A stretch of 34,435 nt of DNA from contig JAVCCZ010000039.1 of the NCBI GenBank assembly GCA_030765265.1, forward strand, positions 1 to 34,435, given 5' to 3'. Source of the DNA: Candidatus Erginobacter occultus. GTDB lineage: Bacteria; Auribacterota; Erginobacteria; Erginobacterales; Erginobacteraceae. The notes under the pieces are model-generated. The model was given only the letters and a program-made list of their open reading frames with translations. It was not told the DNA's origin and did no database searches. Below, piece by piece: positions 6,730-14,446 of this stretch. Each line of letters opens with the position of its first letter. Positions within the stretch are counted from its first letter, which is position 1. Made by a program: the position numbers and the translations under genes.

Positions 6730-7482
6730 TTATCGCCACATCCCGAATAACCCCCGAACTATGGAAGACGAAGTGGTGAAACCTCTGCTTTTCTTTTTGC
6801 CCCGACGATAGGTCCTGCCCCGTGGCTTGAATTTACGTTCTCTGCCCGGCTTAGCCGGCCGGGAAGTTGTTCTTGCCGGCTTCTTAACAGCGTGGGTACC
6901 CGGCCGAGCGGAAATAGTTTCCTCCTGCTTTTTCTTCTTCTTGGGGAGCCGAGTTGTTTGACTGCTTGATCGCTTTCTTGCCGGAGCGGTTTTCTGGCGA
7001 GGGGGCTTGCGGGAACGTTTGGGAGCCGACCGGGCGGCGGGCGAAGTTGACTTCGCTGATCCTTTGACCCGACGGGTGACTGGCTGAGATACGGCTTTCT
7101 CTTCTTGCTTTTCCAACAGCCACCCTTTATCGCCGCTCTCCTTGAAATCAACGAGCTTCAGAGTGTACAGGCCTTTGACCTTCCCACCCCTGAGCCAGAT
7201 CCTAATCTCCCGGTCAGTCCACTTGAACGGCAGATACTCCCCCTGATCCCAGATTGATATCTCGCCCGGGCCATACTGGCTGCTGGCAACCTGCCCCGAA
7301 AAATCAACCTGGTCAGACCGATAATCACCAACGTGGATCGCCAGACGCTTCACCCCCATCTGATCCGGAATCCCCTTAGGCACCGCCCAGCCCTGGAAAA
7401 CCCCATCCCGCTCCAGCCGGAGATAATACCGTGTCTGACCAGGTTTGCCGCTGGGGCAGAATTCCTGAATTAGAAACTGCAT
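6730..7482 (-). CDS. LigD 3'-phosphoesterase-like domain with basic tail, catalytic residues replaced
   Basis: A 250-residue protein. Residues 1-120 follow the LigD N-terminal phosphoesterase domain: FLIQEF, YYLRLERDGVFQGWAVPKG, KRLAIHVGDY, SSQYGPGEISIWDQGEY, then a GKVKGLYTLKLVDF strand pair. That domain trims 3' ends in bacterial non-homologous end joining using His-His-Asp-His. Here the first His (normally in Gln-Lys/Glu-His) is Phe, the His of His-Tyr-Asp is Arg, its Asp is Tyr, and the His of Glu-Asp-His-Pro is Tyr. Only the Arg of Leu-Arg-Leu-Glu and the structural motifs remain. Residues about 125-250 are Lys/Arg/Ser/Pro-rich, suggesting nucleic-acid binding. No Ku or ligase gene is nearby. 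The ATG is 6 nt after the upstream lipoprotein gene, so they are probably cotranscribed. Confidence 0.78.
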   Translation of the reverse strand: MQFLIQEFCPSGKPGQTRYYLRLERDGVFQGWAVPKGIPDQMGVKRLAIHVGDYRSDQVDFSGQVASSQYGPGEISIWDQGEYLPFKWTDREIRIWLRGGKVKGLYTLKLVDFKESGDKGWLLEKQEEKAVSQPVTRRVKGSAKSTSPAARSAPKRSRKPPRQKTAPARKRSSSQTTRLPKKKKKQEETISARPGTHAVKKPARTTSRPAKPGRERKFKPRGRTYRRGKKKSRGFTTSSSIVRGLFGMWR

Positions 7483-7488
7483 CTTAAC

Positions 7489-8007
7489 CTACTCATCCCG
7501 GTCATCTTCACCGGGAGTTGATCTCTCCAGAAGCAGGAACAAATCAAAGTTATCTTCTGGAAGCTCCCCTCCGGTAGTCATACTTTTTCCCATTGTAAAT
7601 CTCACCAGGAAATCTTCGACAGTTCCAATTTTCGGCCCCGTTGAACTTCCAACGAAAGGCTCAGACAATGAAAACTTAGTGCTAAGCCTGCGGCCTTTCA
7701 TAAACGCTACATAAGGATCATCGCGTTGGGTACATACAAAAATGCGAAGAAGATCATTTGGGGACCAACCCCCTATACCGCCGCTCTTTTTTATATTTCC
7801 ATCAGGATAGCGATAGGCAAGATACACCCGATCCTCGGTCGTGAAGCTTTCCGGAAGAACACGTTCAAAGTAATTGATCTGCAGAACCTGCATCAAATCC
7901 TCAACTGTTACCTCATATTCCGATTCCGCATTTTGATCCGAATCACCTGAACATCCCCCGGCCGCGATCAGGCCAAGGAGCAAGATCGTCCCGAATATCG
8001 TTTTCAT
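7489..8007 (-). CDS. Small lipoprotein of unknown function
   Basis: A 172-residue protein from the ATG at 8007, chosen because AGGAGG lies just upstream and a lipoprotein signal starts there (MKTIFGTILLLGLIAAGGC, lipidated Cys about residue 19). A longer frame from 8037 adds 10 residues before the signal and is less likely. The mature part is acidic and mixed, with VEDLMQVLQINYFERVLPES near the start and a DNFDLFLLLERS segment near the end. I recognise no family. Codon use is distinctly more AT-rich than in neighbouring genes, hinting at separate acquisition. The LigD-like gene starts 6 nt downstream. Confidence 0.7.
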   Translation of the reverse strand: MKTIFGTILLLGLIAAGGCSGDSDQNAESEYEVTVEDLMQVLQINYFERVLPESFTTEDRVYLAYRYPDGNIKKSGGIGGWSPNDLLRIFVCTQRDDPYVAFMKGRRLSTKFSLSEPFVGSSTGPKIGTVEDFLVRFTMGKSMTTGGELPEDNFDLFLLLERSTPGEDDRDE

Positions 8008-8233
8008 CAGACAACCTCCTGTTTTTACCGGCATCAATTCAAACTTCCGTCTCTCCGGTCGAAAGTAACACCGCCACGGGAAATTGGCAACAGCGTACTC
8101 CTGGACGGCCGTTTTGCAGTGGAGACGGGAAGGGGAAACTGGTAGAATCGGGGGAACCGAGGGGGTCCCGAACCTCCGCCGACGCGGCGGCCCTCAACCG
8201 AACGCTGGGACCGGTCGCGGCTGGTTGGTTTCG

Positions 8234-8767
8234 ATGAGAGAAAACTTTGAAGATATCTATTACGGATACAAGGACCTGGTCTGGTCGCTGATCAATGCCT
8301 CCGGGATACCCCATCCGGACTCCGGCGACGTCTTCCAGGAGGCCTGGCGTTCGGTCCACTCATCGTTGAGGGGGTACCGGGGCGAGGCCAGCCTGCAGGC
8401 CTGGATCGGAACCATCGCCCGGCGGCGCTGCGCCGATTACTGGGAGCAGAAGAAGAGACACGATTCGCGGTTCAACCCGGCCCCGGAATGGGACCCGGAG
8501 GGCGCGCCCTTCATCGAGTGGCGGACGGCCCTGGATGAACTCTCCTCCCGGGAGAAGACCGCCGCGCTCCGCCGGGGACTGGAAGGGCTGGAGCGGGACC
8601 AGCGCTTCGTCCTCGAGAAGAGAATCGAGGGGTTCAAGTACCGCGAGATCGCCGAACTCTACAACGAACTTAACCTGGCCGAAGTGGACACCAACTGGGT
8701 GGGGAAGAGGGTCTTCGAGGCCCGGGAGAGACTGGCCGAAATCCTCCGGGGGGAGGGGCTGCCGTGA
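8234..8767 (+). CDS. ECF-type RNA polymerase sigma factor
   Basis: A 177-residue protein from the ATG at 8234. Region 2 covers about residues 8-75: YGYKDLVWSLINASGI, then DSGDVFQEAWRSVHSSL (region 2.2), then ASLQAWIGTIARRRCADYWE (2.3-2.4, promoter -10 recognition). Region 4 covers about 110-170, with GLERDQRFVLEKRIEGFKYR and a helix-turn-helix EIAELYNELNLAEVDTNWVG that reads the -35 element. The open frame extends 50 codons further up, but that part is low-complexity and the family starts near MRENFEDIY. I see no strong ribosome site at either position. The next gene encodes an anti-sigma zinc-finger protein, so the pair is a regulator and its antagonist. Confidence 0.88.
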   Translation: MRENFEDIYYGYKDLVWSLINASGIPHPDSGDVFQEAWRSVHSSLRGYRGEASLQAWIGTIARRRCADYWEQKKRHDSRFNPAPEWDPEGAPFIEWRTALDELSSREKTAALRRGLEGLERDQRFVLEKRIEGFKYREIAELYNELNLAEVDTNWVGKRVFEARERLAEILRGEGLP

Positions 8768-8817
8768 CGGCCCCCGGAATAAAACCGCCGCCGGCGGAGA
8801 CTATTGAATGGTGATAT

Positions 8818-9711
8818 ATGCTGCCCTGCCCTGACAGACTGACCCTCTCGCGTTACCTCGATGGGGAACTGAGCGAGGGGTACCGGGAGATGGTGGAGAA
8901 GCACCTCTCCTACTGCACGGAGTGCCGGAGGGCCCTGGTCGAACTGGGGGCCCCGGCAGCCGTCCTGAAGTCGCTGAAGCCCCCCGCCCGGAAGCCAGGC
9001 CTGAAATGCCTGCCTGAAGAGACGATCACGGCCTGGGTCGAGGGGCGGCTCGACCCTAAGTTCCGGCGCTGGGTCGCCTCGCACCTGGCCGACTGCCCGG
9101 CCTGCGCGGCCCGGGCGGGACGGATCGCGGAGGACCTGGAGGCGGTCGCCGCCGTCCGGAAGAAGGGGCTGGAACGCGTCCCCGAGAAGCTGGCGAAGCT
9201 GACCGAGGACCTCTTCGGCCGGGAACGCTCCTTCCTTGGCCGGGTGGCGGTCGAACTGGAGAGGGTCGTCTCCGTCCCGGAGTGGTGGCGGGAACTCACG
9301 ACGCCGTCCCTGGAGGAGCGCGGGACCCCATACGGCACCGTATCGGGTATCCAGCGGGCGTTCTCTATGAAGCCCTCTGCGTTCGAGGTGCCATTAGAGG
9401 ATTATCGGGACAGCGTGATTCGAGAGACTCCAGCCCCCCGGGAGAGGTGGGACTTCCGGAAGAAAGGGATCAGGCTCGAAGTGGGTTTCGGAGAGATGAA
9501 GCCCGGCTTCGCCTCCTGCCTGGTCCGGGTCCTCGACGAAACGGGCAAACCCGCGGACGGGGCCGCCGTGACCCTCAAAGGAGCGCCCAAGCCCTTCTAC
9601 GCCTCCACCGACCGCGCGGGGCTGGCCTCCCTCGGCCCGGTCAGGCCCGGCAAGTACCTCCTCCAGGTGGAGTTCGGCCCCGGGGCCGAACTCGAGATCG
9701 AAGCCCGCTGA
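8818..9711 (+). CDS. Anti-sigma-type protein with tandem zinc fingers and a C-terminal Ig-like domain
   Basis: A 297-residue protein. Its N-terminal part has two copies of a zinc-binding anti-sigma unit with the same spacing: C4, H29, C33, C36 and C64, H89, C93, C96 (pattern C-x24-H-x3-C-x2-C). Around them are matching phrases (LSRYLDGELS and ITAWVEGRLD). Residues about 115-230 are helical and variable. Residues about 230-297 look like a carboxypeptidase-regulatory-like beta sandwich (VRVLDETGKPADGAAVTLKG, then YASTDRAGLASLGPVRPGKY). I see no membrane-spanning helix, unlike most ECF anti-sigma factors, so it is probably cytoplasmic. It starts 50 nt after the sigma gene. Confidence 0.8.
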   Translation: MLPCPDRLTLSRYLDGELSEGYREMVEKHLSYCTECRRALVELGAPAAVLKSLKPPARKPGLKCLPEETITAWVEGRLDPKFRRWVASHLADCPACAARAGRIAEDLEAVAAVRKKGLERVPEKLAKLTEDLFGRERSFLGRVAVELERVVSVPEWWRELTTPSLEERGTPYGTVSGIQRAFSMKPSAFEVPLEDYRDSVIRETPAPRERWDFRKKGIRLEVGFGEMKPGFASCLVRVLDETGKPADGAAVTLKGAPKPFYASTDRAGLASLGPVRPGKYLLQVEFGPGAELEIEAR

Positions 9712-9927
9712 TACGCCCTCCCCCCGGGCGGATCATCCATCTTTTTTGCCTCTTCGAACCATTCTCGGTTCTTCCCCTCGCTCGTCCCACAAAAATAATC
9801 GGGGAAAATCGGAATAAAACACCCCTCCTTCCTGACTATTGGATGTAACGGCAATCAGGATAACTTCAATTGATACCGCTGCAGCCGGACGACTGTTCAG
9901 CGGAAATTGAAAACAAGGAGGTGCAAT

Positions 9928-10593
9928 GTGAAGGAGACAGGAACTCATATATCGGTCATACTGGACCGGACCGGATCAATGGAGTCGATCCGCGACGACA
10001 TCATCGGCGGATTCAATGTCTTCCTGGACGAGCAGAAGAAGCAGCCGGACGAAGCCACGCTCTCCCTGGTGCAGTTCGACACCCAGGACCCCTTCGAGGT
10101 CATCCACGACTTCAAACCGATCGGCGGCGTCCCCGGCCTCACCCGCGAGACCTACGTCCCCCGGGCGTCGACCCCCCTGCTCGACGCGGTCGGCCGGGGC
10201 ATCAACGATCTGGAGGCGAGGCTCGGGAAGATGCCGGCGAAGAAGCGCCCGGGGAAGGTGGTGGTGGTGATCGTCACCGACGGGCAGGAGAACTCCAGCC
10301 GCGAGTTCAAAAAGGACCGGATCGAGAAGATGATCAAGGAGCACGAGGAGAAGGACGGCTGGCAGTTCGTCTTCCTGAGCGCCGACCTGGGGGCCTTCCA
10401 GGACGCGCACGGATACGGGATCCGGATGGGCAAGAGGATCTTCTTCGACAAGAGCGCGATGGGAACGGGCAGGGTCTGGGCCTCGGTCTCGACGCGCGTG
10501 AGCCAGTTCCGCCAGGGGGAGGTCGCCGAAGTCGAGTTCAAGCAGGAGGACAGGGATAAGCAGGACGAACTCTCCGGCCGGGACGGCAGCTGA
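9928..10593 (+). CDS. VWA-domain protein
   Basis: A 221-residue protein. I chose the GTG at 9928 because AAGGAGG ends exactly 6 nt before it; an ATG seven codons upstream would overlap that ribosome site. The fold is a von Willebrand factor A domain: HISVILDRTGSMES carries the metal-ion site D-x-T-G-S (Asp13, Thr15, Ser17), DEATLSLVQFD follows, and VVVVIVTDGQENSS near residue 115 carries the third motif. There is no signal peptide or membrane segment, so it should be cytoplasmic. Such proteins often act as metal-dependent adaptors in assembly or chaperone-like complexes. No MoxR-type ATPase is adjacent. The gene lies 216 nt after the anti-sigma gene on the same strand. Confidence 0.85.
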   Translation: MKETGTHISVILDRTGSMESIRDDIIGGFNVFLDEQKKQPDEATLSLVQFDTQDPFEVIHDFKPIGGVPGLTRETYVPRASTPLLDAVGRGINDLEARLGKMPAKKRPGKVVVVIVTDGQENSSREFKKDRIEKMIKEHEEKDGWQFVFLSADLGAFQDAHGYGIRMGKRIFFDKSAMGTGRVWASVSTRVSQFRQGEVAEVEFKQEDRDKQDELSGRDGS

Positions 10594-10689
10594 CCCCGGG
10601 CATTTCGAAACCCTGCTGCGCCGTCATCAAGCTGACCGAGAAAATCACCCGCCCGAAGGCGGCGCCGGGCGCGGGAAGGAGAGAGATCA

Positions 10690-11148
10690 ATGTCCACGGA
10701 GATCGAACGCAAGTTTTTGGTCGACGGAAAGCCGTGGGGTGAATCCGTCGGCACCCACTTCAGCCAGGGCTACCTGAACCGCGACAAGGAGCGGACCGTC
10801 CGGGTCCGGATCTGCGGTGACCGGGCCTTCCTCACCGTCAAGGGCCTGACCACCGGGGCGACCCGCTCCGAGTTCGAGTACGAGATCCCGGTTCCTGACG
10901 CCCGGGAACTGCTGAAGCTCGCCGACGGCCCGGTCGTGGAGAAACGGCGGCACCTCATCACCCATAATAACGCAACCTGGGAAGTCGACGAGTTCCTCGG
11001 GGAAAACGCCGGTCTCGTGGTCGCCGAGATCGAGCTGGAGAGCGAGGACGACCCCTTCGCCCGGCCGCCCTGGCTTGGCCGGGAGGTCACCGGCGACCCG
11101 AGATACTTCAACTCCAACCTGGCGGCCCACCCCTACGCCGCCTGGTAA
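10690..11148 (+). CDS. CYTH-domain protein (triphosphate tunnel enzyme family)
   Basis: A 152-residue protein beginning MSTEIERKFLVDG, the E-x-E-x-K signature (Glu4, Glu6, Lys8) of CYTH enzymes. The alternating charged strands of the tunnel follow: ERTVRVRICGDRAFLTVKG, EFEYEIPV, VEKRRHLI, TWEVDEFLGEN and AEIELESEDD. Bacterial single-domain members usually hydrolyse inorganic triphosphate or related nucleotides using Mg or Mn. A GGAAGGAGAG ribosome site precedes the ATG. The last 22 codons lie inside the 265-bp repeat whose second copy is at 13301-13565, so the 3' end of this gene exists twice in the window. Confidence 0.9.
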   Translation: MSTEIERKFLVDGKPWGESVGTHFSQGYLNRDKERTVRVRICGDRAFLTVKGLTTGATRSEFEYEIPVPDARELLKLADGPVVEKRRHLITHNNATWEVDEFLGENAGLVVAEIELESEDDPFARPPWLGREVTGDPRYFNSNLAAHPYAAW

Positions 11149-11347
11149 GACCGGCGCGATGCCGCCCGGTTTACCGGTAGCCGTTTATGGCCGGAAGATT
11201 TGGGACGGCGGGACCTGACGGGATGAGCGAATGACCGGGGCGGGAGACAGCTGCTGAAGATCGACAATACCGGGACCGGAGGGTCAGTACTTCTTGAGGG
11301 CGGAGCGGAGGGTGTCCCGGATCCGGGTTCGGACGTCCTCGGGCTCG
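11083..11347. repeat. 265-bp direct repeat, left copy
   Basis: The sequence matches 13301-13565 without gaps and with nine mismatches by my count. It includes the last 22 codons of the CYTH gene, the intergenic spacer and the last codons of the WYL gene (opposite strand). Together with the right copy it brackets the 1.9-kb segment holding an AbiEii/AbiEi-like pair. Confidence 0.9.
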
Positions 11348-11387
11348 GGCTGCCAGGGTTCGAGGTCGATCAGGACCAGCTCGGAGA
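11284..11387 (-). pseudogene. Deletion fragment of the WYL regulator gene
   Basis: Read on the minus strand this gives SELVLIDLEPWQPEPEDVRT and then RIRDTLRSALKKY and a stop. The intact WYL gene at 13502-14446 contains both halves but separated by 162 codons. The join falls within an 11-bp word, CCTCGGGCTCG (plus strand), found in the intact gene at 13555-13565 and again at 14041-14051. The fragment is therefore an in-frame 486-bp deletion derivative, also lacking the N-terminal part; homology stops at 11387. It cannot encode a working regulator. Confidence 0.85.
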
Positions 11388-11524
11388 CCGGGAAAGCTCC
11401 CGGAGAATCGTCTCTTCCGGCGTGGAGAGAAAGAGAGCCAGGCTCCCCATCCAGGCGCAAGGCACTTGCTCAATCAAGGTAGCCATTAAGTGAACATCCC
11501 CGCCGACAAACATCGTCGGTTCAT

Positions 11525-12565
11525 TCAGTTGTCTATGAGAGTATTGAGCCTCTTCTGAAACACCCTCAACTCCCTTAAGACCTCGCTAAATTCCGGCACA
11601 TAGCCGAAAAACATCTCCCCGCTCATTGCCTGGTAATCTCGACGCCATTGAGCTTTCCGATCCGGAGAAGGCACCACCAGGAGTTTCTCCCTAGTCAACG
11701 TACCGTAGTCCATCCAGGAGCGGTTAAAGAAAATCTCACGATGCCGGGCCGCACGAACAAAAATATCTTCACGGTCAAGCGCCGCCTCGGCAATACCTTT
11801 GGTAATAAGACACCACAAGTCGTAATAATGCCGAGCCAACCTTGCCGGCCGCCGCTTTTCAGCCAATGGACGAAAGTTTTCCTCGTGCAGCAGCATAACC
11901 TTTTCCCAAAAAGTTCTCTCCGCGGCCAGGACCCTAACAGAGAATCTGCTGTTCCCAAGAACATCCGGGAAAACATCGAATATATAGGGATGGACTTCCT
12001 TATCTTCGCTGGGTTCGTTGTCCGATCTGGCTCCCATCTCGATCCTAACCACAGGCCGAATGTAAGCCTTGGAATTTTCCAGGGTCGAAGGATATCTGAA
12101 GAGCAGTGTCTGCCGGTCCGGATCTTCTTCCTCCGGGGCAAAAACCACCTCCCACTTCTCTCCCCCGGATAAAGCGGGCTCTATCCGTTCTTCCAGAGCC
12201 GGCAGGAGACTACTTTTAATTCGCTCTTGTGCGGCATACTTCAGGGCATCGAGACGCTTCTTCCTCTGCTTTTTGCTGGCGGCGCATTCCGGACTATCTT
12301 CACCTCCAAACCCCAGATGGTCTCTGCCAATCACCAGGTCGATATCCTCGGAGAACCGATTGATATAGTTCCAACACTTCGAGAGAGATGTCCCTCCCTT
12401 AAACGTCAGGGCTTCTCTCCAATCGGGGATTCTGAAGAGCTCCCGGAGAATCCAGCAAACCCAGAAATCTTTCTCTAGCGAAGCAGCCGGCAAATTCAAA
12501 CGCTCCTGGGCCTCTTCACATAGCAATCGGCGGTAACGCGGTGTTTGCGCAATATAACCGTCCAT
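11525..12565 (-). CDS. AbiEii/AbiGii-type nucleotidyltransferase toxin
   Basis: A 346-residue protein with the nucleotidyltransferase signature of AbiEii toxins: LTFKGGTSLSKCWNYINRFS followed by EDIDLVIG (about residues 52-80). The G-G-T-S and D-x-D residues bind nucleotide and metal. Other family parts include a LEKDFWVCWILREL helix near 30, an AERTFWEKVMLLHEE segment near 218 and an RLARHYYDLWCL helix near 245. It should act as the toxin by transferring a nucleotide to an RNA or protein target. The ATG at 12565 shares one base with the TGA of the antitoxin gene and follows GGAGGG. Base composition is more AT-rich than the flanking CYTH and WYL genes, consistent with import. Confidence 0.85.
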   Translation of the reverse strand: MDGYIAQTPRYRRLLCEEAQERLNLPAASLEKDFWVCWILRELFRIPDWREALTFKGGTSLSKCWNYINRFSEDIDLVIGRDHLGFGGEDSPECAASKKQRKKRLDALKYAAQERIKSSLLPALEERIEPALSGGEKWEVVFAPEEEDPDRQTLLFRYPSTLENSKAYIRPVVRIEMGARSDNEPSEDKEVHPYIFDVFPDVLGNSRFSVRVLAAERTFWEKVMLLHEENFRPLAEKRRPARLARHYYDLWCLITKGIAEAALDREDIFVRAARHREIFFNRSWMDYGTLTREKLLVVPSPDRKAQWRRDYQAMSGEMFFGYVPEFSEVLRELRVFQKRLNTLIDN

Positions 12566-13173
12566 CAATCCCTCCGCCCTCCGGCAACCTCGCGGAAGAT
12601 CCGGGCAATCCAGATTGGCGCGTAACGAATGTCTTTCAGCAGCTGATCCTTCTCATCGGCGGTTAACCTCTTCCGGAGAATCGATACGATCCGGTCATCC
12701 ATCTGCCCCTCTCCCAACCAGCGGAGCGCCTGGATTACCGTCCCGCTGATCCTGCCGGCCGTGGCCATATTCCGCGGGGTGGTTCGCTTGAGCACAATCC
12801 GCCGGTTCCCTACCCGCAACTTCCGGGTGGGGCCGTCGGTCAGGAAGACAAACTTCATTGGAACCTGGTCGCTTAAGCCCAACAAGTTGGCCGCGTAGGC
12901 TCCCGATGGCTGAAGCCGGACGGCGTCACGGTCCTCCAGGGCGGATAAAATCCGGTCAAGGGAAGGTGACAGAAGACCGAGGCGAGGGTCCCGGGGAGGA
13001 TAGTCATACAGACCCCGGGCCACCTGGCGGATGGTGCCGTCGTTCTTATGCCTCCGCAACGCGCTCTCCACCGCCGAGCGGCTGCCGAACTTCTTGAAGC
13101 TGGTCGGAGTAAACACCCAACCCGGACCGTGGCCGCGAATTACCCTAAGTATTTTATCCGCAGTAGACTGCAT
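12565..13173 (-). CDS. AbiEi-like antitoxin/regulator (DUF6088-like)
   Basis: A 202-residue protein from the ATG at 13173, chosen because the promoter and operator lie at 13193-13230 and homologues start near MQSTADKILRVIRGHG. Residues about 5-65 form a winged helix (VFTPTSFKKFGSRSAVESAL, then RRHKNDGTIRQVARGLYDYP). The rest is the AbiEi-type antitoxin domain, with ILSALEDRDAVRLQPSGAYA, AANLLGLS, FLTDGPTRKLRVGNRRIVLK and a helical C-terminus. It is translationally coupled to the toxin gene (stop and start share one base). The perfect inverted repeat over its own promoter points to autorepression. Function beyond antitoxin and repressor is not visible. Confidence 0.82.
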   Translation of the reverse strand: MQSTADKILRVIRGHGPGWVFTPTSFKKFGSRSAVESALRRHKNDGTIRQVARGLYDYPPRDPRLGLLSPSLDRILSALEDRDAVRLQPSGAYAANLLGLSDQVPMKFVFLTDGPTRKLRVGNRRIVLKRTTPRNMATAGRISGTVIQALRWLGEGQMDDRIVSILRKRLTADEKDQLLKDIRYAPIWIARIFREVAGGRRD

Positions 13174-13192
13174 TTTATTAATTCCGAACCTT

Positions 13193-13230
13193 GTGACGCA
13201 AATAATAGTACATATTTGCGTCACTGTCAA
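13193..13230 (-). promoter_or_regulatory. Promoter with perfect 12-bp inverted repeat for the toxin-antitoxin pair
   Basis: On the minus strand TTGACA (13225-13230), a 17-nt spacer and TATTAT (13202-13207) form a near-consensus promoter. GTGACGCAAATA (13193-13204) and its exact reverse complement (13213-13224), 8 nt apart, cover the spacer and the -10 box. A protein bound here would block polymerase, so this is a very good operator for the AbiEi-like protein. Confidence 0.8.
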
Positions 13231-13249
13231 GAGGCTTTTCCGGTCAATA

Positions 13250-13280
13250 TTGCAGGTGCGATACAACACTGTACCTGCAA
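13250..13280. repeat. Inverted repeat next to the right junction of the inserted segment
   Basis: TTGCAGGT (13250-13257) and ACCTGCAA (13273-13280) are exact reverse complements with a 15-nt loop. They lie between the antitoxin promoter and the start of the right 265-bp repeat at 13301. There is no T-run, so it is not a standard terminator; it could be a second regulatory site or a trace of the joining event. Confidence 0.45.
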
Positions 13281-13300
13281 GTCATTGCCTTTCGGACTGA

Positions 13301-13565
13301 GAGGTCACCGGCGACCCGAGATACTTCAACTCCAACCTGGCGGCCCACCCCTGCGCCGCCTGGTAAGACCGGCGCGATGCCGCCCGGTTTACCGGTAGCC
13401 GTTTACGGCCGGAAGATTCGGGCCGGCGGGACCTGACGGGATGAGCGGATAACCGGTCCGGGAGACAGCTGCTGAAGATCGACAATACCGGGACCGGAGG
13501 GTCAGTACTTCTTGAGGGCGGAGCGGAGGGTCTCCCGGATCCGGGTTCGGACGTCCTCGGGCTCG
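13301..13565. repeat. 265-bp direct repeat, right copy (with CYTH gene fragment)
   Basis: Second copy of 11083-11347. It begins exactly at a codon boundary of the CYTH gene: 13301-13366 repeats its last 21 codons and TAA, without the rest of the gene. It then runs through the spacer into the 3' end of the intact WYL gene. Confidence 0.9.
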
Positions 13566-14446
13566 AGGAGCTCGGCCCGGTCGCCGAAACCGAGGACGAA
13601 GCCGGCCAGGCGCTCCCGGTCGAAGGTCCGGAACCTGACCTCGAGGCGGCCGTCGGGGAGTTCTTCGAGCTCCCCGCAGGCCCAGGGGGCCTTTTTTATC
13701 TCGGGGGCGATAGCGGGGTCGAAGGCGATCCGGGCCAGGACCCCCCGGGTCCGGTACTGCCGGGGGAGTTCCTCGTTCCAGAACTTCCGCAGGTCGAAGT
13801 CCGCCTTCCGGGCGAAGGACCTGCGGGTCATCGCCAGATCGGAGATCCGGTCGGTCCGGTAGAGGCGGAAGTCCTTCCGCTCCCGGCAGAACCCGACCAG
13901 GTACCAGAACTTCCCCCGGTAGCAGAGCCCGTAGGGCTCGACCTCCTTCTCCTCCGGCGGCCGGGAGCGCCGGCGGTAGGCGAACTCCAGGACCCGGCTC
14001 TCGTTGAGGGCCCGGTTGATCGTCTCCGCCGTCCCCGGGACCTCGGGCTCGGGCTGCCAGGGCTCGAGGTCGATCAGGACCAGCTCGGAGAAACGGCCGG
14101 CCTGGGCCCGGTACTCCCCGGGGAAGTGGGAGAGGAGCTTCTGGAAGGCCTGGTTGAAGGCCTTGCCCTCGATCAGGCCGAGTTTCTCCCCGGCCACCGA
14201 ACCCATCAGGGTGAGCGCGGCCACCTCCTTCCTCGAGAGCGGGAGGTTGCGGAGCCGGTAGCCCTCCATCAGGGAGAACCCCCCTTCCGGCCCGCGTTCG
14301 GCGTAGATGGGAAATTCGGAGAGGGCCTCGATGTCCCGGTAGATGGTCCGGACGCTGACCTCGAACTCCCGGGCCAGTTCCCCGGCGGTGACCTTCTTCT
14401 TCTTCTCCAGGGCGAGGAGAATCCCCAGTAAACGGTCGGCTCTCAT
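13502..14446 (-). CDS. WYL-domain transcriptional regulator
   Basis: A 314-residue protein. Residues 3-60 form a DeoR/HTH_11-type winged helix (RADRLLGILLALEKKKKVTA, then ELAREFEVSVRTIYRDIEAL). The WYL domain covers about 135-235, with LEFAYRRRSRPPEEKEVEPY and the hallmark RGKFWYLVGFCRERKDFRLY. The C-terminal extension (about 236-314) is the WCX domain. WYL regulators sense nucleic-acid or nucleotide ligands and often control DNA-damage or phage-defence genes. I use the ATG at 14446, where the DNA-binding domain starts; an upstream ATG at 14488 adds only a basic, low-complexity lead. Its 3' end lies in the 265-bp repeat. Motif copy 1 (14581-14614) is in the gap upstream, so it is the obvious candidate to bind the four-copy motif. 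Confidence 0.88.
   Translation of the reverse strand: MRADRLLGILLALEKKKKVTAGELAREFEVSVRTIYRDIEALSEFPIYAERGPEGGFSLMEGYRLRNLPLSRKEVAALTLMGSVAGEKLGLIEGKAFNQAFQKLLSHFPGEYRAQAGRFSELVLIDLEPWQPEPEVPGTAETINRALNESRVLEFAYRRRSRPPEEKEVEPYGLCYRGKFWYLVGFCRERKDFRLYRTDRISDLAMTRRSFARKADFDLRKFWNEELPRQYRTRGVLARIAFDPAIAPEIKKAPWACGELEELPDGRLEVRFRTFDRERLAGFVLGFGDRAELLEPEDVRTRIRETLRSALKKY

Noticed and set aside
13250-13280. Inverted repeat as a phage or integron attachment site.
   Set aside because: No integrase is present, the repeat is not at a tRNA, and there is no second copy at the other junction.
11083-13565. Insertion by a transposon with target duplication.
   Set aside because: No transposase or terminal inverted repeats are present, and a 265-bp duplication is far too long for a target site duplication.
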